Source: Occallatibacter riparius (GTDB lineage Bacteria > Acidobacteriota > Terriglobia > Terriglobales > Acidobacteriaceae). Taken from it: DNA of 64,000 nucleotides. A program made the translations under genes and the position numbers. Each line of letters begins with the position of its first letter. Position 1 is the stretch's first letter. This document shows, in pieces, positions 52,737-61,700 of the stretch. A model generated the notes under the pieces. The model had not been told where the DNA came from. It saw nothing but the letters and a program-made list of their open reading frames with translations, and searched no databases. The stretch is taken from assembly GCF_025264625.1 (NCBI RefSeq), contig NZ_CP093313.1, positions 6,200,001 through 6,264,000 on the forward strand, in the 5' to 3' direction.

Positions 52737-53636
52737 CGCCGCCCTTAACGTCTCCAGCGCCTTTTCCGCCAGCAGCCGGAACTCAATCGCCCGGCACCCC
52801 TTCGGCAGCTCCGGACACGTCACCGCATCGCACACCACCGCCGCTGTCTCGGCCAGGCCGCGCTTCCATCCCGGCTTCGCAGCATCGCACACAATCAGGC
52901 TCTCTGGAGCGATCCCCACGGCAATCAGCATAACGTGGGCAATATTCTGAAACTCCACCCAACGCGACGCAATCCCCACCAGCACGCCCGCCGGTGCCGG
53001 TAGATAACTACTCAACTCCGGCGCCACCGGATGCACCTCCAGCACCGTCAGCTCCGCGCCCGCCGGCAACAGCTTCCGAACCATCGCAGCCTTGCTTGGC
53101 AGCACCACCGGCATCGCGCCCCGCAGCACGGCAACCTCCGCGCATTCCGCGGGCGCGCACCCCAGCACCGGGAGCCGCACGGCCTGCTCCATCTCCGTAA
53201 TCACAATGCGCCGCAGCTCTTCATCCGGCTCGATCACCAGCCAATGCCCCGGCGGCTCCATCTCCATCCATCGCTGCATGCGCGCGCGAATCAGCTCTGC
53301 AGACGCACCGGCCCGCCGCGCCTTCCGCACCAGCTCGCCAATCAGCTCGTCGACATTGAATTCAAGCGCCAATTCCGGCGACTTAGGCACCGCCGGCCGG
53401 CTCGCCCGCACATACACGCCGCTGCCGTGCCGGAACTCCAGCCACCCATCCTGCTCCAGCTCGCGATACGCCGCGCTCGCCGTATTGGCATGGATCCCGA
53501 ACCGCCGCGCCAACTCCCGCGTGCTCGGCAGCCGCTCCCCGGGCTTCAGCTCGCGGCACAGAATTCCCAGCCGCACCTGCGTGATCAGTTGTTCGCGCAG
53601 GCTGATCTCACCCGATCGATTGAGCCAGATTCGCAC
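52704..53636 (-). CDS. GntR family transcriptional regulator
   Basis: The 310-residue protein has an N-terminal winged helix (GEISLREQLITQVRLGILCRELKPGERLPSTRELARRFGI, then HANTASAAYRELEQDGWLEF) and a C-terminal effector part that does not look like the usual FCD or UTRA domain. The start is a GTG at 53636; the protease gene ends only 4 bases upstream, suggesting coupling. The regulator likely controls its own operon or a neighbour. Its last nine residues are encoded by a repeat array. Confidence 0.8.
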   Translation of the reverse strand: MRIWLNRSGEISLREQLITQVRLGILCRELKPGERLPSTRELARRFGIHANTASAAYRELEQDGWLEFRHGSGVYVRASRPAVPKSPELALEFNVDELIGELVRKARRAGASAELIRARMQRWMEMEPPGHWLVIEPDEELRRIVITEMEQAVRLPVLGCAPAECAEVAVLRGAMPVVLPSKAAMVRKLLPAGAELTVLEVHPVAPELSSYLPAPAGVLVGIASRWVEFQNIAHVMLIAVGIAPESLIVCDAAKPGWKRGLAETAAVVCDAVTCPELPKGCRAIEFRLLAEKALETLRAAEPVASRPVAL

Positions 53637-53640
53637 GGCT

Positions 53641-54774
53641 TCAGCCCGCCGTCTGCACGGCTGCAACCTCGCTTCGCCGCCCTCGTCCATACAGCCCCAG
53701 GATCGCCAGCAGCATTAGCAGGATTACACCAAGCACCAGCACGCTGCCTTCGGGCCCATCCGCGCCGCCGCTCCAGAAAGCCGGACCCGCAGGCGTCGCA
53801 GTCAGCAGGTGCCCCTTCGCCACCATCCCCGAGTCCGCTGTGCCGTAGAAATAGGTCTCGCCCCAGTCCCACGCCGCATGGCACCCAATCGCCCACCACG
53901 CCGAACCCGTCACGTACACGCTCACGCAGAACACAAACCCGATCGCGCCGGCCGCGAAGATCCCGATCCAGTTCTCGCCGTTGTTTCCGGTGTGTCCCGC
54001 TCCGAAGAGAAACGACGTCACCCACGCCGCGTTCCAGAAGCCCGCGCTCGGCGCCTTCTTCATCTGCAGCCAGAAACACGGCAGCAGCCCGCCGAGCGCC
54101 AGCATGTAAGCCCCCCACGCGCCCTCGCCGTGCACCTTCCACAGCAGCAGGCCCGAGACGCAACCCACCAGTCCCGCTGCCCACTGGAAGTTGATCCCTC
54201 GCGTAAATGTGTACAGCAGGTAGCACCGCATCGTTCCTTCTTCAAAACAGCCCACCAGCAGAAAGGTCGCTCCCCACAAAGCCGCGTACACCAGAATCTG
54301 TCCGCCGCTCAGCGCCACCGGGCCAAAGTGCAGCCACCCTCCGGCGGCCAGCCCGCCCACAAGAGCGGACAACGCAGCAAATCCGCACATCAGTCCCGTT
54401 GCAAAATAAAAACCGCGCCGCACCCCGCGCAGGTTATAGTCCAGCAGCTTGCGCTTCTCAATAAGCGACACAATCCACGCCGCCAGAATCAACACCACCA
54501 CGCTCATGAACTCACTTATCAGGCCGGAAGCCGGCGAGAATTCATGGCTGTGCGAAGGCGGATGAATGGCGCGCGCAATGGCACTGGCAACCGCGCCCAG
54601 CATCACAATCAGCGACACAAAGATGACCACCGACCAGCCTGCCCTCAATCCATCCGGGCCGAAGAATACCCAGCGCAGATCGTGATCTGGCGGCGCCGTC
54701 ATAACGGCCCCTTCCACCGGCGTTATCTCATTCGATGGGCTCACAGGCACACTCGTCGGACTCTCCGGCTCCAT
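53641..54774 (-). CDS. CPBP intramembrane metalloprotease
   Basis: The 377-residue protein has about eight hydrophobic segments and the CPBP signatures: Glu178-Glu179-x-x-x-Arg183 (GCFEEGTMRC), His in FGAGHTGNNGEN, and the HAAWDWGE motif. Family members cleave membrane-anchored proteins, including CAAX-type or bacteriocin-immunity-related substrates. It is transcribed with the GntR gene, and the pair could form a regulated unit. The substrate is unknown. Confidence 0.85.
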   Translation of the reverse strand: MEPESPTSVPVSPSNEITPVEGAVMTAPPDHDLRWVFFGPDGLRAGWSVVIFVSLIVMLGAVASAIARAIHPPSHSHEFSPASGLISEFMSVVVLILAAWIVSLIEKRKLLDYNLRGVRRGFYFATGLMCGFAALSALVGGLAAGGWLHFGPVALSGGQILVYAALWGATFLLVGCFEEGTMRCYLLYTFTRGINFQWAAGLVGCVSGLLLWKVHGEGAWGAYMLALGGLLPCFWLQMKKAPSAGFWNAAWVTSFLFGAGHTGNNGENWIGIFAAGAIGFVFCVSVYVTGSAWWAIGCHAAWDWGETYFYGTADSGMVAKGHLLTATPAGPAFWSGGADGPEGSVLVLGVILLMLLAILGLYGRGRRSEVAAVQTAG

Positions 54775-54837
54775 GCAGCCTCCTTCCGAAAATCATCTCG
54801 CTATTCTGTCGAATCTTACTCGATCAGAGGGTGGACC

Positions 54838-54893
54838 GGGGGATATGAGGGACAGGGGGGACACACGGGGGACACGGGGGATATGTGGGAGAC
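54838..54893. repeat. left nonamer array next to the four-helix-bundle gene
   Basis: Units such as GGGGGATAT, GGGGGACAC and GTGGGAGAC repeat with a nine-base period (one unit is 11 bases). It lies between the CPBP gene and the four-helix-bundle gene. The reverse complement of its word occurs at 55387-55413. Confidence 0.7.
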
Positions 54894-54924
54894 GCGGACA
54901 GCGCAGGTACGCGCTATTTTGGAT

Positions 54925-55314
54925 TCAGCTTTTTACGCCTGTTCGGCTGCGGCGGCTCGCCTCTTTCATCTTGTCGAATAATCTATTGAGCAGCAGGCTA
55001 GCCTTCGCGGATAGCTCCTCGACCGAACCGCGCAACTCCTTATCGCCATATCCCAGCGCCTCTGATATCACCATTTGCGTTTGTAGCTCACACAGTGAAC
55101 CCCGGGCATGGCCCAGAAACTGCACATATTCGCCGCGCGTGGACCGGCCATAGCCCTCGGAGATGTTACTGGCCACAGAAACCGCTGCCCGTCGCATCTG
55201 GTCCGTCAGCCCGAATCGCTCTGAGGATGGAAAGGCTGCTGTGAGCTTATAAACCGCGGTGGTCAGTTCGATAGCCCGCTGCCATGCAAGATTGTCCCGG
55301 AACGACTCACCCAT
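54925..55314 (-). CDS. four-helix-bundle protein (S23/IVP family)
   Basis: The 129-residue protein has the family pattern FRDNLAWQRAIELTTAVYKLTAAFPSSERFGLTDQMRRAAVSVASNISEGYGR and ends in a basic tail. The family includes proteins encoded in intervening sequences of 23S rRNA genes and relatives linked to diversity-generating retroelements. It is bracketed by nonamer arrays in inverted orientation (54838-54893 and 55387-55413), and no rRNA is near. The start at 55314 avoids a translated array in the longer ORF. Its function is not established. Confidence 0.85.
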   Translation of the reverse strand: MGESFRDNLAWQRAIELTTAVYKLTAAFPSSERFGLTDQMRRAAVSVASNISEGYGRSTRGEYVQFLGHARGSLCELQTQMVISEALGYGDKELRGSVEELSAKASLLLNRLFDKMKEASRRSRTGVKS

Positions 55315-55386
55315 TCTTTGCCCCAGTTCTCCGGCAAAGCATACCCGCCCGATATCGCTCCATCCCGAGATTCTCATCACAGCCTT

Positions 55387-55413
55387 GTCCCCCGTGTCCC
55401 CCGTCTCCCCTGC
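55387..55413. repeat. right nonamer array next to the four-helix-bundle gene
   Basis: Three GTCCCCCGT-type units (55387-55413) are the inverse of the word on the other side of the gene. The two arrays and the gene make a unit of about 576 bases (54838-55413). Confidence 0.7.
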
Positions 55414-55477
55414 CATTCGTGTGGCACAACCACAGGTACCTGTGTCATACTTCTGTGGCAACGCCACAGGAGATAAA

Positions 55478-55843
55478 TTGAGCCCGGAGAAACTAGACCT
55501 GCTGCAAGGAACCCTCGACCTCATGGTTCTGCAAACCCTGGCCGCCATGGGCTCGCTTCACGGCTACGGCATCGCCCGCCGCATTGAGCAGGTCAGCGCC
55601 AACGAAGTTCTGCTCAACCAGGGCACCATCTATGCCTCCCTCGTCCGCCTCGAGCAGCGCGGATGGATCGAGTCCGAATGGGGCGTCTCCGGCAACAACC
55701 GCAAAGCCAAGTTCTACTCCATCACCAAATCCGGCCGGCGCCGCCTTGCAGAAGACACGCAATACTGGCAGCGCCTCACCGGCGTCATTGACCGCATCTT
55801 CGCCATGGACCCCAACGCAGAAGAGGAGACGGGCGAAGCATGA
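55478..55843 (+). CDS. PadR family transcriptional regulator
   Basis: The 121-residue winged-helix protein starts at a TTG (55478) with AGGAG five bases upstream. It shows the PadR pattern: LLQGTLDLMVLQTLAAMGSLHGYGIARRIEQ, LNQGTIYASLVRLEQRGWIESEWG and the KAKFYSITKSGRRRL segment. PadR proteins are mostly repressors of neighbouring transporter genes. Its stop overlaps the permease ATG as ATGA, so the two are co-translated. Confidence 0.93.
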   Translation: MSPEKLDLLQGTLDLMVLQTLAAMGSLHGYGIARRIEQVSANEVLLNQGTIYASLVRLEQRGWIESEWGVSGNNRKAKFYSITKSGRRRLAEDTQYWQRLTGVIDRIFAMDPNAEEETGEA

Positions 55844-58572
55844 GCGGGCTTAAGAGATTCAGACGCCGCGTCTGGGCTTTCTTCGCCAAGAAGGCGCTGG
55901 ACGCCGAGCTCGAAGCCGAGATCGAAACCCACATGCAGCTCGCCATCGACGAGTACATGGAACACGGCGTTCCGGCCGACGAAGCACGGCGCCTCGCATT
56001 GATTCACTTCGGTGGTATGCAGCAGGCTCGAGAGAAACAAAGAGAGGCTCGCGGACTTATGCAAATCGACATCCTTCTTCAGGACCTGAAGTACACCACG
56101 CGCAAACTCATGCGCGATCCCGGGTTCACCATTGTCGCGGTGCTCATTCTCGCTCTCGGCATCGGAGCCAACATCGCCGTCTTCAGCGTCGTCAACACCA
56201 TCATGCTGCGCCCGCTCCCCTTCCCGAACGCGCAGGAGCTCGTCTGGATCGCCCCGCCACCCACCAAATGCGGCCTCTCGTGCGCCACTTACTCCACTGA
56301 CGCTTACGACGAGTTCCGCATGAACACGCGCTCCTTCCAGGACGTCACCGGCTACTTCGCCTTCTCCACCCCTGGCAATCTCAAACTGCGCATCGGCAAT
56401 GGCGCGCCTGTTCCTGCTACGGGCATCGATGTCATTCACAACTTCTTCAACGTCCTCGGCGTGCAGCCCGCCAAGGGCCGCCTGTTCCGGGCCGAGGACG
56501 CTCGCAACGGCGCAGCCCCGGTCATCGTTCTCTCCGACGCCTGGTGGCGCCGCCAATTCAACGCCGATCCCGACATCGTCGGCAAAGCATTCAACATCAA
56601 TGGCACGCAGACCACCGTCATCGGCGTGCTGCCAAAAACGTTCGACTTCGGCGGCGTGTTCTCTCCCGGCGCAAAAATCGACGCCATCACTCCGCTCAAT
56701 CTCTACGGCCCACCGCGCGACTGGGGCAACATCATCACCATGATCGGCCGCATGAAGCCCGGCGTTACTCTCGGCCAGGCCGTCGGCGATTCCAAAGCCG
56801 CCGAGCAATACATGTGTTGGAACAACCGCCAGGCCAACAGCTGCGGCACTTCCTACAAAGACGGCGTCGTTCCCGTACCGCTGAAGGACTACGTCACCGG
56901 CCGCCTCCAGCAATCGCTCAAGGTCCTCTGGTCCGCTGTCGGCATGATCCTTCTCATCGCCTGCGTCAATCTCTCCAACCTGCTGCTCGCCCGCGCCATG
57001 TCCCGTTCCAAAGAATTCGCCATGCGCGGTGCTCTCGGTGCAGGCCGCGGCCGCATTATCCGTCAGCTCCTCACGGAAAGCCTCATCCTCTCCGGCGCAG
57101 GCGCGGTTGCCGGCCTTCTCCTCGCCGCCATCCTCATCGCATGGCTCCGCACCCAGGGAGCCATCGCTCTGCCTTTGCTTAGCCAGTTGCATATTGACGC
57201 TGCGGCTCTCGGCTGGACCTTGCTAATTGCCACCACATCGGCCATTCTCTTCGGCCTCCTGCCTGGCCTGCGCATCTCCGCCGGCAATCTGCATGAAGCT
57301 CTGAAGGACTCCGGCTCAGGCTCCGGCCAGAGCCGCAAGCAGGAGCGCCTGCGCTCCATTCTCGTCGTCTCTGAAGTCGCCCTCGCCTGCATGCTTCTCG
57401 TCGGCGCAGGCCTCCTGCTGCGCAGCTTCCTGCAGGTCCTGTCCGTCGACCTCGGCTTCCAGCCCCAGCGCGCCGCAGCAGTCACCGTAGATTTCAACGA
57501 CAACCCAGCAGATGGCGACGGCAATTCGAAGGACTCAACGAACAAGATCCTTGCCCACCGAGCCGCGCACTTCCAGCCTCTGCTCGACCGTGTCCGCGCC
57601 CTCCCCGGCATTGAAGGTGCGGGAATGACCGACTATATCCCTCTCGGCGGCAATCGCTCCTGGGGTATGCCCTTTGCGCGCGGAGCATCTCGGCCCCAAA
57701 AGACGCCTCCGGGCCCGCTCGTCTACGTAGTGTCGCCAGGTTATCTGCAGTCCATCGGCACTCGCCTGCGCGGGCGTGATTTCTCGTGGAACGATCGCAC
57801 CGACGGGGAACGGGTTGTCGTTATCGACTCGGAGTACGCCAAGTATCTCTCCTCCTTCGTGCACTGGCCGAACAACGATCCTGTCGGGCAGCTGCTCTAT
57901 GACGGCGATAAGGACACGTGCGATCAGAACTCCTGCATGCGCATCATTGGCCTGGCCGACAACGTCCACGCCGAAAGTGTCGAAGGCGAGAACGGTTGGC
58001 AGATTTACTATCCCGACACACAGAACTTCGCCAGCGGATCGCAGCTCGTCGTGCGCACCACGCTACCGCCCGCGCAACTCGCCACCAGCGTCATGAGCGT
58101 GCTGCACGAAGCGAATGTGAACCAGACCGCGGCCGAGTTCAAGCCAATCCAAATGCTCGTTGACCGCTCCAACTCCCCGCGTCGCTTCTTCCTCATGCTG
58201 GTTGGATCATTCGCCGCTCTCGGCCTGCTACTCGCCGCGCTCGGCATCTACGGCGTCATCTCTTACTCTGTCACCCGTCAGACGCAGGAGATCGGCATCC
58301 GCATGGCCCTCGGCGCCAGCGCCGCGCACGTGCGCAAACAAGTGCTGGTCAGCACGCTGAGGCTCGCCGCAATCGGAGTGGTTCTAGGCGCAGTCGCATC
58401 CATCGCAACATCGCGCCTCATTCAATCGTTGCTGTTCGCAACCTCACCCTGGGATGGCACGACCTACATCGCCATGGCCATCGCACTCCTCGCGGTTGCG
58501 GCAATAGCGGGCTACGTCCCCGCCCTTCGCGCTTCGCGCGTCAGCCCACTCATCGCCTTGCGCGCCGAGTAA
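55840..58572 (+). CDS. acidobacterial duplicated orphan permease (MacB/FtsX-type)
   Basis: The 910-residue membrane protein has an N-terminal soluble helical extension, then a MacB-like periplasmic core domain, an FtsX domain, and a repeat of this plan (TRKLMRDPGFTIVAVLILALGIGANIAVFSVVN; the second at about 650). No ABC ATPase gene is adjacent, hence the orphan-permease label. These are the commonest paralogues of acidobacterial genomes, typically preceded by padR as here. The substrate is unknown. A 13-bp hairpin follows. Confidence 0.93.
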   Translation: MSGLKRFRRRVWAFFAKKALDAELEAEIETHMQLAIDEYMEHGVPADEARRLALIHFGGMQQAREKQREARGLMQIDILLQDLKYTTRKLMRDPGFTIVAVLILALGIGANIAVFSVVNTIMLRPLPFPNAQELVWIAPPPTKCGLSCATYSTDAYDEFRMNTRSFQDVTGYFAFSTPGNLKLRIGNGAPVPATGIDVIHNFFNVLGVQPAKGRLFRAEDARNGAAPVIVLSDAWWRRQFNADPDIVGKAFNINGTQTTVIGVLPKTFDFGGVFSPGAKIDAITPLNLYGPPRDWGNIITMIGRMKPGVTLGQAVGDSKAAEQYMCWNNRQANSCGTSYKDGVVPVPLKDYVTGRLQQSLKVLWSAVGMILLIACVNLSNLLLARAMSRSKEFAMRGALGAGRGRIIRQLLTESLILSGAGAVAGLLLAAILIAWLRTQGAIALPLLSQLHIDAAALGWTLLIATTSAILFGLLPGLRISAGNLHEALKDSGSGSGQSRKQERLRSILVVSEVALACMLLVGAGLLLRSFLQVLSVDLGFQPQRAAAVTVDFNDNPADGDGNSKDSTNKILAHRAAHFQPLLDRVRALPGIEGAGMTDYIPLGGNRSWGMPFARGASRPQKTPPGPLVYVVSPGYLQSIGTRLRGRDFSWNDRTDGERVVVIDSEYAKYLSSFVHWPNNDPVGQLLYDGDKDTCDQNSCMRIIGLADNVHAESVEGENGWQIYYPDTQNFASGSQLVVRTTLPPAQLATSVMSVLHEANVNQTAAEFKPIQMLVDRSNSPRRFFLMLVGSFAALGLLLAALGIYGVISYSVTRQTQEIGIRMALGASAAHVRKQVLVSTLRLAAIGVVLGAVASIATSRLIQSLLFATSPWDGTTYIAMAIALLAVAAIAGYVPALRASRVSPLIALRAE

Positions 58573-58580
58573 CCTCGAAC

Positions 58581-58612
58581 CGAGTGTCCCACCCTCCGCG
58601 GTGGGACACTCG
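58581..58612 (+). terminator. strong hairpin after the permease gene
   Basis: CGAGTGTCCCACC (58581-58593) pairs perfectly with GGTGGGACACTCG (58600-58612) around a 6-base loop. It is not followed by a T-run, so termination is less certain. Confidence 0.55.
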
Positions 58613-58626
58613 CCTATAAAACGACT

Positions 58627-58676
58627 TGTCATCCTGACCCTGAGCAAGGCAAAGGGGAAGGATCTGCGGTTGCTTC
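58627..58676. repeat. dispersed repeat, copy B-like fragment
   Basis: The block contains GTCATCCTGA and GGATCTGCGGTTGCTT. The second string recurs at 63539-63555 next to the element shared with 22458-22510, so three sites carry parts of one repeat family. Confidence 0.6.
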
Positions 58677-58703
58677 TGATCGGAGCAGGGCCGCGCCGAA
58701 GCT

Positions 58704-58728
58704 CACTACTAACCACTAACCACTATTA
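58704..58728. repeat. single heptamer array before the fusion gene's 3' end
   Basis: Two to three ACTAACC-type units lie just before the stop of the converging gene. No inverted partner was found nearby. Confidence 0.5.
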
Positions 58729-58733
58729 CGAGC

Positions 58734-61700
58734 TCACGCCCGCGCCGTAGCCAATTCCACCGCTACCGCTTTCACCCCGCGCAAATCAATCTTCCCCGTC
58801 CCCAGTACCGGCAACGCATCCACACGGAAGAACTGGTTGGCCCGCGGCTTCCACAACGCGGGCAAATCGCACTGCGCGAGCTTATCGAGAACAGGATCGA
58901 GCTTCTCATCCGACAGTGTCGTCACGACTACAATCCGCTCGCCCTTCTTCTCGTCCGGCAATGACGTAACCGCAAACACCTGCTCCGTAATCCCGGCCAG
59001 TTCGTGAAGCTTCTCTTCAATGCGAATATGCGGAACCATCTCGCCCGCAATCTTTGAAAAGCGCGACAACCGATCCGTGATGGCAAGGAAACCGTCTTCT
59101 TCCATCAGCGCCACATCGCCCGTCGTGTACCAGCCATCGTGCAACACTTCCGCAGTCTTCTCCGGCTTGCCCAGATATCCCTGCATCACGTTCGGCCCTT
59201 TCACCAGCAGCATTCCGGGAGTGCCGGCCGCCACTGGCTCGCCCGTATCAATATCAACGATGCGCACTGAAATCCCCGGCAGCGGATGCCCTATGCGACC
59301 GCGCCTTCCGCCTACCTGCCGGAACCCCGGCGCGCGGAAGTCGCGTCCATTCACCGTGACCACCGGCGAGCACTCGGTGCAGCCGTAGCCCTCGAGCGGA
59401 CGAATTCCAAACGTGTCTTCGAATGCAAGCGCAACGCGCTCCGGCAGCTTCTCCGCACCCACCAGTACGAATTGCAAACTACCAAAGCTCTCAGGCCTGC
59501 ACCGCCGCATATAAGTCTGTAAAAACGTGGGCGTAGCAATGAGGAACGTGACGCTGTACTTCTCGACCAGCTCGCTGATCACGCCGGTATCGAACGGATT
59601 GGGATGATAGACAACCCCGAGCCCATTCACCGCCGGCATCCAAAGTGCGCCCATGAATCCAAACGAGTGGAAGAACGGCAGGATCCCCAGCACCTTATCG
59701 CTGCGCCCCAGCATGAACACCTGCGAAACCTGCTGAATGTTCGACACCAGGTTGAAATGCGACAGCATCACGCCCTTGGGATCTCCCGTGCTTCCGCTCG
59801 AAAAAATCACCGTGGCAAGATCATCGATCTTCGGCCTCGGCCCTCGCGCACCCACAGCCTTGCGCAGCAACGCCACTGGCAGCGTCAGCGCGAACACCAG
59901 CGCCGCCAGCTTCTCGCTCCCTCGCGGCGAAGCCAGCGTATCCTCAAGAAACACAGCCCGCCCCGGAATCTCCAGCTTTGGGAATCGTTCTACGAACGCC
60001 TTCGACGTAATCACCACATCGATATCGCACTGCTGCGCGCACGATGCGATGATCTCGCCTGAAGCCGTGTAGTTCAAATTCACCGCAATCCGCCCCAGCA
60101 GCGTCAGCGCATAGTTGGCCAGCGCCCCGCCAACCGACGGCGGCAGCAGCAGCCCAACCATCTTCTTCTCGCCGATCACGCCACGTAGCCGCCGCGCGAT
60201 GTAAATTGTCTTCGTCAGCGCGGAGAAGAAGCTGACTCGCGCCGTCTTGCCGTCGGCCATCATGAAGCGCAGTGCGTAGCGTCGCGCGGTGCGCACAAAT
60301 GCACGATCCAGCGTCCGCATGCGGCGCTTGCGCTGGTAGAAGGCGTCCGCCTGCAGCTCCTGGACCGCGCGCCGCACATCAATCGCAGTGCTCGTCGCCG
60401 GCATCGGCCGCCCAAAGCTCACCGTCACCGGATACGGAATCTTACGCGGCATCTTCCACAGAAACCGCCCGCGTTCGAAGCTGAAGATGCTGCCCCAAAC
60501 GCCATCCAGATTCACCGGAATGATCGGCGCATCCACGCCCTTCATAATGCGCTCGAGCCCGCGCCGGAACGGCAGCATCTGTCCAGTGCGCGTAATCTGC
60601 CCTTCCGCGAAAATGCAAACGATCTCGTCATTGCGCAGCGCATCCGTCGCCGTGCGCAGCGAGCGAATCATGTCGCGCGGCCGCTGCTCGCTCGATATCG
60701 GAATCGCCTTCATCATCCGCGCAAACGGATACACCACGCGATTCTCATAGATGCCCTTGTACATGAGAAAGCGAATCGGCCGGTCAGTCGATGCAATCAG
60801 CAGCGCTGCATCCACAAACGACATGTGATTGCACACCAGCAGCGCGCCCGTCTTATCTGGAAAGTTCTCCCGCCCCAGCACCTTGAGGCTGTAAATCGTG
60901 TGCGTCAGGAAAAACAGAATCAGCCTGCCAAACCACTCCGGCAGCAGGATAAGCACATAGACGGTTCCCGCCGCCGTAATCGCGGATGCAGCAAGAATCA
61001 CTTCCTTCGGATCGAGATTGATGAAGCGCGAGGTGAATACGTAGTACACACCAGACGAAAGCGCGATACCGATAAACGACAGCAGATTCGCCGCCGCGAT
61101 GATGCCGCCCTTGTCCTTCTCATCGGGCCGGTGCTGTATCAGCGCATTCACAGGCACCGCGAAGAAGCCCGCCCAGAAGCCAAGAATCGACAGCAGCACT
61201 GCGGAACCAATGATGCCTGTATGCGTTACGCCGAGCACCACACCGGTGCACGTCATTCCGATCGAGCCGAGCGGAATCAGCCCGTACTCAATCTTCTTGC
61301 CACTGACGATGCCCGCAGCCATGCTGCCTATGCCAATGCCGATGGCAAGCGCGGCGTTGAGATAGGCTGTCTTGCCCGGGCCAATGTGCAGCACATCGGG
61401 CCCATAAACCACCACCGTCGCAAACAGCAGCGACCCCAGAAACCAGAAGTACGTATTGCCCAGCACCGCGAGAAACAGCGCCTGGTCGCGGCGCATGATC
61501 CCGATCTGCTTCCACAAATCGCCAACGAAGTTGATGCGGAACCGCTTTGCAGGTGCGGCCGCCGGCACTCGATCGATGCCCAGGCTGGTGAGGAATCCCA
61601 CTCCCGCAAGCCCGATCAAAATATATCCGGCGAAGATCTCTTCTCCCGGAAAGCGCTCAGCCAGCCCTGCACCGGCAACGGTTCCCAGAATGATCGCGAG

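Noticed and set aside
54838..55413. Diversity-generating retroelement around the four-helix-bundle gene
   Set aside because: No reverse transcriptase gene, template repeat or variable target is present in the neighbourhood.
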